Positions 54,614-64,000 of a stretch of 64,000 nucleotides of DNA are shown here, in pieces; positions within the stretch are counted from its first letter, which is position 1, and each line of letters begins with the position of its first letter. Origin of the DNA: Unio delphinus. Lineage: Eukaryota > Mollusca > Bivalvia > Unionida > Unionidae. The stretch is from positions 1,907,501-1,971,500 of the forward strand of contig JAQISU010000182.1 of assembly GCA_029339505.1 (NCBI GenBank), written 5' to 3'. The notes below the pieces were generated by a model. The model saw nothing but the letters and a program-made list of their open reading frames with translations, did no database searches and was not told the DNA's origin. Made by a program: the position numbers and the translations under genes.

Positions 54614-54667
54614 TTATTATTATTATTATTATTATTATTAGTAGTAGTAGTAGTAGTAGTAGTAGTT

Positions 54668-54706
<39 letters not shown>

Positions 54707-54713
54707 TTTAAGC
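54614..54713. repeat. (ATT)n(AGT)n microsatellite
   Basis: About 9 ATT units pass into about 24 AGT units with one interruption. Confidence 0.95.
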
Positions 54714-55017
54714 GCGTAATAGAGTAGTACAGACACTAATCTCATGAGACCATATACCGGTAGCATAAAGAAAAAGAAAATAATCCCAGACTAACAAAGA
54801 AGCCTTTTCCTGACAAAACTACGAAGAAAACCATCATAACGTGAAGAGACTCGTTTCATAAAACTTCACTTTACGCTTCGCAAGTATACTAACCACTTCC
54901 CCCAAAACCACACGTCACCTCCTACCCCACACCTTCCTTGCAGCGGTATTGGGGATATTTAATAAGCTCGATACACCCCCTCTTACACATCATCAAATTC
55001 GACAAATGGATCCACCA

Positions 55018-55246
55018 ACCACGATAGCTCAGTTGTTAACGTGTTGGATTAAAAGGTATATGTTCGAGACCTAATATCGGATCAGTCTGGTAAAGCTGTT
55101 TCAATGGTAATGAAGCCATATTTTAGGTTGACAATCAAGGCCGGAAACCATGCCTTGCAAAAAAAAAGTCTGTGAGGACGGGAATAAGGAAAATATGTCA
55201 AGATACTGTCTTAGAGAGATACTGAAAAGGAGATAATATTATTATT

Positions 55247-55291
<45 letters not shown>
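55018..55291 (+). mobile_element. tRNA-derived SINE with (ATT)n tail
   Basis: The head contains tagctcagttgttaacgtg (A box) and atgttcgagacctaa (B box) spaced as in a tRNA. A tRNA-unrelated body and an ATT/AAT-rich end (about 55238-55291) follow. It would be transcribed by RNA polymerase III. The ATT tail is the same kind as on the L2/CR1-like LINE in this window, a possible partner. Confidence 0.6.
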
Positions 55292-55292
<1 letters not shown>

Positions 55293-57567
55293 GCAACAAC
55301 AATTTAGTGCTATTAAATGGGCAAGAACTGTCGCAAAAGATTTGTGGACAGGTCAGATACTAATGTTGACTGAAATAATAGCCTGACTGGATAGATTAAA
55401 TGTTTTTATTTAGACGAAATTTTCTATTCATCGTTGATAATTAATTGACACGTGCATCCTATTTAACCCCGCCTCGCCCCATATGAACATTATCCAACAT
55501 AACATAGTCTTCCTCATCATCATCACATGTTCTCAGTTTGTAATCTCTAACAAGTGTGTGACAATGTCACAACGAACTTGACGTGCCTGATCTTAACCGC
55601 TCCACTGCGAATCTTCGTTCACGCAAGCCGGTTTTTTTTAATTGTAATTGTTTGTTTTCTGTTTTGAAAAATGCAATTTATATATTATTGTTGGTTCTTT
55701 TTGTTTGCTTGCTTTTAAAGCGCTCTAGCATACATTGTGCACGTACTTCGTTTATTTCTTTCAACTCAGATCTTATTTGATGGAAATTTATAGCAACGAG
55801 ATAATAAAAATATATTTAGGGGGATTATCGACAACAACATATTCAGTCACTACTTTCATTTAAGGTCAGGTGCTTGGTTAGTTGTGCTGATGCTGTTTAA
55901 TCATTCAAGCAAATGCAGTATGTTGTCGTGATGACGGTTGACTTTTTGTAAATATTATTTAGGTATTTTTTCGCGGAAAATCTAGAACATGAACCATCTA
56001 CAACGTGCACGTGATATTCTATGTGCATATGAGGAATAACAACAACATGAATGCATGAAGAATAACAACGAGAACAACTAACCATTAAGCGAAAAGAACA
56101 AAATGCACTAAAAACGCTTTCTAAAGAAATAAAATGCCTTGGTGGACTGTGACCGTAACGACCTTGTGTATCGATTGCACTTCTGGTATCAGTTCGTACG
56201 GTGAACAACACATTAGAAGTCATTAATGGGGCTCTATCAATTTGTCACCAATCACGTGATCATCAGCAGAAGATATATCCCACGTTGAATTTGTTGAAGA
56301 CATCAATGAGGAGTCTTGAGGAAAATGTATACTGCGATCAAGCACATTCTTGTTAATACAACTCAAAGCGTTACCTCGATAATCATGTCATCAACGAAAG
56401 CAAATATTAATGTGACGTTTTCTTCACTAGTTACAGTCGAAGAATTGCGCATACCTGGAACTGCGTTAACGTCATTGGAAGTTTATTAGTTTCCTTAATA
56501 TTCGATCACAAATGTTTAGTTGTCTTGTTGCTAATAGCTCCCGTGTGTTTTCAGCACAGCTGCGCAACTTAAAATAATACTAAAGTTTATTTGGCCCGTA
56601 CGACATAGAACTGGTTAATGAAGAAATTCGACGAATAATCAATTGGTGACCGCAAAAGACACTAACAACGTTATTCGTGGGGAAAAAAAAACACTGTCGG
56701 CTCTGGCATTTTGATCGATATCGCACCATATGGGGATGACATTAAACCGTCGCCATTAAGATTGGTTTCGGGTTGGCCTGTCGTTATTTCAATGGGAAAC
56801 GAGTTTTATGCATAGGTTATCATACTGAACCAGACATTTTCAGAATTCTCCCAAAGAAGCATATATATGTGGCATGCGACCAGCAGTTATAAAAGCAGGT
56901 CTAAAGCGGCAGGGTTCAGGGTTGTATACTGTTTGGGTTTGTATTTACCTTGGAACTGGGTGATTTAAAATAAAATATTGCAGCCTCGCCTCTATCACTG
57001 TCATTTATTAATAATTGATCGACATGTATTCCTTTTGCCCTTGTTGATTAAAACGGGTACATCTTATACCTGCTTGCGACAACTTGACAATGGAACTGTA
57101 CATTAGAGACCGACCTGATAGTTAATATAATGAGTCGTTCTCATTCGTTGACGTGTGATAGCAATGCATGTTATTAGTGCGAGAAACCCCGTTTATATGT
57201 TACGGTACAAGCCTTGGTAATGGTGCTCGTGGATGACTTGCAAGGGCACCACAAGTGCTCATGTGAATCTCGTCACTAGTTATGCCAATTCCTAAACAAG
57301 TTACTATTTGAGTCGTTGATAGCATCCAAAACGTTACTTTGGATCGATTTACAAATCTAGGATTGCGAGCGAGTCAGTCGATTCAAAATCGACTACAACG
57401 AATAGTAACTCGACAACCACTACATGTATATACATCACAATTACTTTACTAAATATCCTCTACATATATTTCTCAATACTGACCTTTCCACTGTGTGTCA
57501 ATCAATACAAATCATATTTTAATCTAAAATACATCCAAAGATGACTTCACGGTGACGTCCTTGTCAA
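55292..57567. other. Gene-free stretch
   Basis: I see no gene, RNA or clear repeat here. Open frames are short and unrecognised. Confidence 0.6.
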
Positions 57568-58075
57568 TGTCGATAACTACAAAAGGCGACAATGGTTTAG
57601 GAAAATTTAGTTTCTAAGCAGGCTTGACCGCGATGAACAATGGTGCTAATCTCTCTCATGAAGATCTAAGCCAAGTCTTTGAGGTGCTATATATTAATGT
57701 GGCAATATGAACGAAACGTGGTCACTTATGGCAGTACACTGCGTATGTCCTTATGAAACCTTGTTATCACTACCAGACTACTGGAGAGCTTCCAAGCTGA
57801 TCAGACTCTAACATTGTGTTCCAGATACCAGTCTAGACCTGAAAAGATATAACATGTTTCACTTAATTCTAGAAAACTGTAAGCTGTGTGTAAATGAAGT
57901 TAAAATGTGTTAGATATAGTGATTTCCAAATAACATTCAGGGTGCAAGCATGAGGGAAAATATTAAACTTGACAGAGTGACACTCAGAAATGTGAAGCAA
58001 TGGCCTTGTATTCAAGTAATAAATTCATCCTAAAATTATATGAGGTTTCTAGAAGCATAGTTGATCTTTTACAGG
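57568..58075 (+). repeat. Dispersed repeat, copy A
   Basis: The first 88 bases (tgtcgataactacaaaaggc...) and the last 35 (atgaggtttctagaagcata) match 59264-59390 in the same order, but here about 380 bases separate the two blocks. The family is unidentified. Confidence 0.6.
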
Positions 58076-58230
58076 TTAAATAACTAATCAAGTAGAATGT
58101 GCATTATAAAGTTTAAGGAAATATTGGAAAGGTGAGCTTTGATCATGGATGCAAACATTAGTGCATGCCAGTATACAGGAAAATAAAGCGACAATGTAGT
58201 AATAAAAAATATATTACTATAAACAATCTT

Positions 58231-58513
58231 ATATGGATGTTGAGGATGGTGCGGAGGCAGCGCTGATGGAAGCGTTCAAGGAGACGGAGGTGACGGCTGT
58301 AGGTGACCCAGGATTCGGCGCCATATAGGAGGGTGGTCAGTACGACAGCCATGTAGACTTTGATTTTTGTAACTCTCTTGAGATTGGGATTGTGCCAGAC
58401 ACGTTTGTAGAGTCTGCCGAAGGCGCGGTTTGCTTTGGCTAATCTGTTGTCTATTTCTTTGTCGATCATTGCATCAGAGGATATCACACAGCCCAGGTAG
58501 GTGAACTGGAAGA
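58231..58513 (-). mobile_element. LINE reverse transcriptase fragment
   Basis: On the minus strand the frame encodes FTYLGCVISSDAMIDKEIDN, RLAKANRAFGRLYKRVWHN, then VYMAVVLTTLLYGAESWVTY and RLLERFHQRCLRTILNI. This is the conserved region downstream of the RT catalytic box in a common class of invertebrate LINEs. It breaks off after NIH. An A-run of about 19 bases adjoins it on the plus strand. Confidence 0.85.
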
Positions 58514-59263
58514 CAAAAAAAAAAAAAAAAAAAATAGATTAGAACTACATTGAAATACTAATTGTGATGCGACTCCTGACAGGCCCAACTTTGGGGGCAA
58601 ATTTTAGTAAAACTTTTATGTTTGCATGCCACGCCTATTTGAACTTTGTACATAAAGTCTTTTTGAATTTTCTTGCAAACAAGACATGTGACACCTGTCG
58701 GAAAGTGTGTAGTGTTGGTGTTCCACGTGGTGCACGTGTTTGTCCATGTGCTTTGAGAAACCAAAACTTGATTTGCTATATCTTCTTTAATTAGATAAAT
58801 TTGTCAATACAGTAAAAAATCTGATTATAAAACAAAATAAGTCCTGTCTGGGAATTTGTTAGAAGTTTAAAAATATTGATCAATTACAATTTTATGGAAA
58901 TTTAATAAACATTTAGATTTATAAACTAAATTTTATTGACAAATTAAATTTTCATACAAGTTTTATAACACAATTTGACAAATTTTGGACAGCAAAGTTG
59001 ACCAATCAGTGGTATTTAAAATAAATAGTAGTTTGGGTCTGTATAACTGTAAAACGTTTTCCTAGGGGTAGTGAAGTAACATAGCTCAAAGTGATTTTGG
59101 CAACAAACCGCAATATGCCTGTCCAGGTGCATATATGTGTACACGCTAAAAATCAATGACAGGTGCTATGTTCCATATTTATTATGTCAGGTAAAAAAAA
59201 TAGCGCACTCAGATTTAAACTTCTGATGGGACCACTGCCATGTTTTACAGGAATCTATTTCGA

Positions 59264-59390
59264 TGTCGATAACTACAAAAGGCGACAATGGGATAGGCAA
59301 ATACAGTTTTTAGGCAGGCTTTACCGTACTGAATAATAGTGCTAAACTCTCTTAGTATATGAGATTTCTAGAAGCATATTTGGTCATTTA
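59264..59390 (+). repeat. Dispersed repeat, copy B
   Basis: Contiguous counterpart of the two blocks in copy A (57568-58075), directly upstream of the LINE fragment at 59.4 kb. Confidence 0.6.
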
Positions 59391-59429
59391 CATCATGAGT
59401 GCAGCCGTACAAAACACTGTGGGACAGTC

Positions 59430-60341
59430 GGCATTTGAGAGGGTAACATCACCAACCTCCGCTTTGCGGACAACATTGATGGGCTGGCAGGCAGTGAAGA
59501 CAAGCTTGCCACCTTAGTGGAGAGCCTGGATGAATCGTCGTCCAGATATGACATGGAGATTAGCGCCGAGAAGGCAAGGCTGATGACAAATAGTGGCAAA
59601 CAAATCTCAACCAAGATTAAAATCAGACGACAGGAACTGGAAACAGTGAGTTCAAACGTTTTGGATACATGGTCACCGAATATGGATCAAGTGCGGAAAT
59701 TTTGTCACATGTAGCACAAACAATGACAGCTATGTAAACGGTACGACCCATCTGGAGAGATAAGAATATTTATCTGAAAACTAAAATTAGAATATTTAGA
59801 GCACTTGTCATCTCAATATTTTTGTAATCATGTGAGACCTGGACCCTGACAACAGAATTATAACGAAGAATCTAAGCACTTGAAATGAGATGCTCATCTC
59901 ATACATGGACCACATCACAAATTAAGAAGTGCGTAACACCATCAGGCACAAAGTAGACCAATATGAAGACCTCCCCCCCCCCCCCGTCAAAAAGAGAAAG
60001 ATGAAATGGTATGGCCATGTTACTAGAGCCAACAGTCTATTCACAACAGTACTTCAGGGCAGCGTCCAGGATGGCAGAAATAGAGGTAGACAGAGAAAAA
60101 CTGGACTGAATACATCACAGAATGAACCAGAAAACGTTTTGCGGAGACAAGGGCAGTGGCACATGATCGAGAAAAGTGGAGGGAACTGGTCAGATGTTCA
60201 GCAGCACAGTGCATCGACGACCAAACTAGGTCAAGACTCTGATGTATGTATGTATGTATGTATGTATGTATGTATGTATGTATGTATGTATGTATGTATG
60301 TATGTATGTATGTATGTATGTATGTATGTATGTATGTATGT
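59430..60341 (+). mobile_element. LINE 3' fragment with (TATG)n tail
   Basis: It starts inside RT with ITNLRFADNIDGLAGSEDKL, where the catalytic box is FADN in place of FADD. It continues with SSSRYDMEISAEKARLMTNS, TKIKIRRQELETVSS and, after decayed parts, KKRKMKWYGHVTRANSL and GRNRGRQRKTG (60000-60110). This is the standard C-terminal part of an RTE/CR1-type LINE ORF. The end runs into about 25 TATG units that form its tail. Confidence 0.85.
60241..60341. repeat. (TATG)n microsatellite / LINE tail
   Basis: About 25 perfect TATG units. Confidence 0.96.
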
Positions 60342-61729
60342 CAATGCATTTACGGTCATATATAATGTCATTTTTTTGTGACATATGTCGTTAATCACAA
60401 TGTAGTGTGTTTGTCTTGATGTTGTGCATTAATAACTGTTTTCTAAAGTTGTTACATATTTAATATATGGCTATAGGTTATGCACATTATGCACATATGC
60501 CTAAATATAAATGAATTATCAAACACGTGTTCAAGCTTAATTTCCTTGTAAACTGAGATAAAAACATGACATTGTTTTCAGGAAAGAATATTTAAAATAT
60601 TTTTTGCAAAAGATGTACATCAGATTCATGACAAAAATCTAGAGGGTGCGACAGGCATGCGATTTACAATGAGTTGTTAGTCATGATCGCTCATAGGTCT
60701 ACAGGGAGAGATATCTTTGTGACTTGCAAGGAACTTATTTGTAAGCTTTTCTTGATAATTGAACTCCTAGAGATATTATAACTGTATCCATATACGTATT
60801 ACGACTTTAAGGCCTGTCGCACGTACTGTCAGGTCTCAAGTTCAAAGCCCAAAGTCGCATAAGGCGAATTGGATGAAACCCGTGGTGTCGGAGCCAGTGT
60901 TGAACAAATATAATGTCTCCTAACCACATAATACTTGTTTTCCCTCCGATATAGTAATGTTATATCTGGAATCAATACACTTGAATCAACGTCATGAGTA
61001 TTTAACCGCCATCTTAAACGGTGGTCACTGTAATTCATATCTGACTTGTCAATAGCTTTACTGTTCTGGCTTGAATTTTGAACTGGATGATTGTATATAC
61101 CTTACTATAACTATACTGAAACATTTAATGTGACCTAAATTTCAGTGTACTGGCTTATCGTAAATTGTTGCATTTAACTTACGACCACGTAATATTATAA
61201 TAGAATCATGATACTGCATGATCTACTTTAATGAGTACATTTCTTTTAAAAATGGTGGGCCATTTTCACCTATTTTACGTTTCCTTCCCGTAAATGTCTT
61301 GATGTTTGCTGTTGCTCTTTTGATAAATATTCTCTATGCAACAATTTTACAATTAGGAGCAAGAATGTTTTACTCTATCTCATGTTTTTACTTACATCCT
61401 AGAACTTTAGTTCCTATTTTGTGGTTCGTTTTAAATATTCATAGAGTGTGAGAATTTTTTTCACTGTGACTATTAAATGGGTAATCCCATATACAATTAA
61501 GAATTAAAATCGTATTGGCACATTTGCATTTTTGTCGAATTGGCAAGTCTTTTCTTATATTACACGTATTTTAATACAACTATGGCATTCATGACGTGTT
61601 AGAGTGCGATAATCAATATGCAATATACATCTAGGTTTAAATTTGTTTTCTCCTCAAATGTTGTCATTTATCTATTTCTTTTTTTTTCCAATGATGTAAA
61701 TTCTATCTTGCAGCACAATATTATGTATT
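60342..61729. other. Gene-free stretch
   Basis: No gene or repeat recognised. The frame 61218-61451 is hydrophobic but not recognised. Confidence 0.55.
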
Positions 61730-61737
61730 CCCATTGC

Positions 61738-61927
61738 CAGAGGCGTAGCTAGAGTGTTTCGAGCCCGGTGACAAGATTCATTTTTACCCCACCCCACCCC
61801 CACCCCCCTTTGAAACCCATTATCCCACATACAATCTATTTCAAAGTCCATTTTAGGGCCCCCACTAGTCTGGCGCCCTAAGAACATCTGTCCCCCTCTG
61901 CACCCACCCCCACAAGCTACTCTTCTG
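61738..61927. mobile_element. hAT MITE, second copy
   Basis: This 190-bp element begins CAGAGGCGTAGCTAG and ends in a decayed inverted copy (aagctactcttctg). It is flanked by an exact 8-bp duplication CCCATTGC (61730-61737, 61928-61935). It shares the interior tggcgccc...ggaca motifs with the nested MITE at 50150-50335. Confidence 0.9.
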
Positions 61928-61935
61928 CCCATTGC

Positions 61936-62939
61936 CGTGTTCATTATAATTGTACGGTCTTTGTCTTTTTAGTACTAACAATTTTAATTACATTATAACT
62001 ATTATTTTACTGCGAAAGTCTTTTTATCTACTTCAATTTTCAATGCATGTTTCCGTTCTGAACTCTTGTTACAATTCCATTAATTAGGTTATTAAATGTT
62101 TCATCCTTTTTAGAGGTCTCTTTTTCCAGTACAATCATGTAGCACACCCGTCAACATATTCATTTGAATAATTTTAATTTTAAGCTCAGGAACTTTAAAA
62201 AAATTAGTAAATGCAAATATTTTACAATTTTAGTCTTACTACTCTAATTTGTAATAAATAAACCGTACTTTTTTGTTCATAGTTCATAAATATATGACCT
62301 TATTCAATGTCTTGGTCCTGTTGTTGTATTCATTCATTAGTATATGTCTCTAATATAATCTCAGTTAAGACAGGATAATATGATAGTCTCCCGCTCATTT
62401 CTTATATTTGCCATATCTTTCTACAAATAATCTTATCCCTGTTCCTGCCATGCTTAGTTTGTTTTATATACAATTTTACGTATATCTGATTTAATTCATA
62501 TTTATTTTTATTTTAATTGAATTGTTTGTTTTTTAAAATCTTTTTTCTATTACATGCTATTATAATATAATCTTGTTTACATGATTTGGAAATTTTTCGG
62601 AAAATCAGTTTGACCTGACTTTTTTTTATAAACTCTAAGGCTGACCTAGATACTGTCCTTAATTCAAATTAGTAACAGTCAGGTCACGTAAACAAGTTAT
62701 TTTCTTATTTCTTTTTTGTTTGTTCATAAGAGTGAGATAGAAGCTGTAGTAAAACGTGATCTTTTAGTAAATAGTTTGTACATTGATTCAAAAATCACCT
62801 GTGAAGTAAACAGCTTTTTAATTCTTAGAGTAAAACTGATTGGTTTTTTTTGTCAGTTATATTAAGAGTACGTGTAAACATGATCAGGTGACCCTCATAC
62901 GGGTACCAGTTTTGCGTCCCAAATTAATGTATTATCATC
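61936..62939. other. Gene-free stretch with an LTR remnant
   Basis: AT-rich. A decayed LTR-like segment lies around 62490-62720. Nothing else was recognised. Confidence 0.6.
62490..62720 (+). mobile_element. Degraded LTR fragment of the Gmr1-like family
   Basis: The stretch ggaaatttttcggaaaatcag, tttgacctgactttt and aaggctgacct lines up with the 5' part of the LTRs at 30.9 and 35.9 kb (ggaaatttttctagaaaatt, cttgacctggactttt, caggctgacct). The rest of the LTR is not recognisable. Confidence 0.55.
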
Positions 62940-62944
62940 ATTGG

Positions 62945-64000
62945 CGACTTAGTCTCGGGAGACCATGCGGAAAGCGCCTTTGGGGTGTAGTGTGTCTCTG
63001 GGTTGTTGGCATCGTCTGTTGTGGCTGTGTAGGCCTATGCGCGAGTGGCAGTCCCTCTTACAGCTTGTGCAGACATACTGGGAAGCCTGAGTTACTGTGG
63101 TTGCTGCCACGTGGCCCTCTCTTGCACGTTTCTCTGCCGCCAACTGGCCTCTCTTCGTATCAGCGACTCGTATACCCTTAATTACTGTCAGTCTCCAGGT
63201 GTCTCGGTCCTCGGCCAACACTTTCCAGCCATCAGGTGCTATGTCGTATGCCTTCATTCCCTATTACACACATCCTTGAAACGGAGTGAGAGGCGGACGA
63301 CTCTTCTCGTGCCAGTGACCAACAATCCATATAGGATGTCCTTTGTCAGCATCTCATCCTCCATGCGTCGGACGTCCCTCTGTAGTTATTATAGTCACTG
63401 CGGTCGCCCTTGTTTTTTTTTAAAGGGTCACAATTGTGGTATCGCGCATGTCTTAGTGGACTGCTCCTTCCTCCCAGCAGAGGCAAAGTAGTTCGTACAG
63501 TGGTTGAAGCAGTGTTGGTTTTCCACGTTTAATAGCTTCGGGCAGGATGCTGTCACTACCTGGTGCTTTGTCATTATGTAGGGAGTAGATTGCTTTGCTG
63601 AGCTCTGCTAAGGTTGGCACTTTGTCGAGATATTCCATGGTGGGAAGATTCTTTATGCTGCCGAGGGCTGCTTCGGTGGCTGACGTGTCTCGGGAGTACA
63701 GCTCTAAGTAGTGCTCCCTCCATCTGGCTATCTGTTGCCCACGGTCTGTGATCTTCTCTCCCATCAGAGATTTCAGGGAAGCGATCCCTTTCACTGTAAG
63801 GCCTAGAGCCGTATTGACGCCACTGTACATACCTTGGATGTTTCCGGACTCGGCACTGTGCTGGAATACTTCACACTGTTGTTGCAAGAACTCGTTCTCG
63901 CACTGTCTAACAATGCATTTGGTGTTGTGTCTGGCACATTAAATATCAGTAAGCGTCCGTTGAGCAAGCAGTAAGCGTCCGTCTGCGTTGTTAAGGGCAG
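62945..64000 (-). mobile_element. LINE fragment running off the right edge
   Basis: On the minus strand, from the edge inward: linker before RT (KITDRGQQIARWREHYLELY, NLPTMEYLDKVPTLAELSKA, LHNDKAPGSDSILPEAIKR), then an abrupt jump near 63480. After this comes the C-terminal part (RRMEDEMLTKDILYG, MKAYDIAPDGWKVLAEDRDT) and a final Cys/His finger (CTSCKRDCHSRIGLHSHNRR). The RT palm is deleted. The two parts are the outer ends of one ORF2-type protein. The class is the same kind as the 58.2-kb fragment. Confidence 0.85.

Noticed and set aside
55018..55095. A functional tRNA gene
   Set aside because: A and B boxes are present but arms do not pair well, and a SINE body and tail follow, so I call it a SINE.

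Overview
This window is nuclear DNA from an animal. It is AT-rich, crowded with microsatellites, and carries one well-supported multi-exon gene with GT-AG introns in a background of decayed mobile elements. The mix (Gmr1-like Ty3/gypsy element with a SCAN-like Gag, CR1/L2/Jockey-type LINEs, tRNA-derived SINEs, a Polinton relative, hAT MITEs) fits a marine invertebrate. My best guess is a lophotrochozoan such as a mollusc, but nothing here proves the phylum.

Region 1 (about 2.0-21.7 kb, + strand): a receptor-type guanylate cyclase gene. Six coding exons (2146-3459, 4740-4871, 13909-14020, 14978-15076, 17842-17933, 20968-21231) join with matching phases into a 670-residue reading frame. The predicted protein has a first membrane helix, a NIT-like extracellular sensor region, a second membrane helix, a signalling helix and a class III cyclase domain. 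It lacks the ANF-receptor and kinase-homology domains of classical receptor cyclases. Its introns hold a Jockey-like LINE relic, a long pyrimidine-rich minisatellite split by a 0.74-kb insertion, a SINE, an antisense LINE 3' end and an 821-bp solo LTR just before the last exon.

Region 2 (about 21.7-42.7 kb): no host gene seen. It holds a GC-rich inverted-repeat element (about 21.98-22.56 kb), a LINE RT relic (27.2-27.9 kb), a 125-bp hairpin (30.5 kb), and a complete-ended but internally deleted Gmr1-like LTR retrotransposon (30927-36712) inserted into a 48-bp minisatellite. An L2/CR1-type LINE (about 37.76-40.49 kb) is likewise inserted in a 36-bp minisatellite.

Region 3 (42707-45713): a compact 3.0-kb Polinton/Maverick-like element bounded by about 100-bp inverted repeats and a TAACCC target duplication. 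It keeps decayed virion-type genes only (pX-like protein, adenain-like protease, fibre-like protein, hydrophobic protein); no polymerase, integrase, ATPase or capsid gene is visible. This is the most unusual object in the window.

Region 4 (45.7-64 kb): a broken histone H4 pseudogene (48.55-48.75 kb, - strand); a 1.37-kb foldback element with a 9-bp target duplication (49833-51202), interrupted by a 186-bp hAT MITE whose empty site is preserved in the opposite arm; a second copy of that MITE (61738-61927); a tRNA-derived SINE (55.0 kb); and several LINE fragments, the last running off the right edge on the - strand. All assignments are from reading the sequence; no database search was run.
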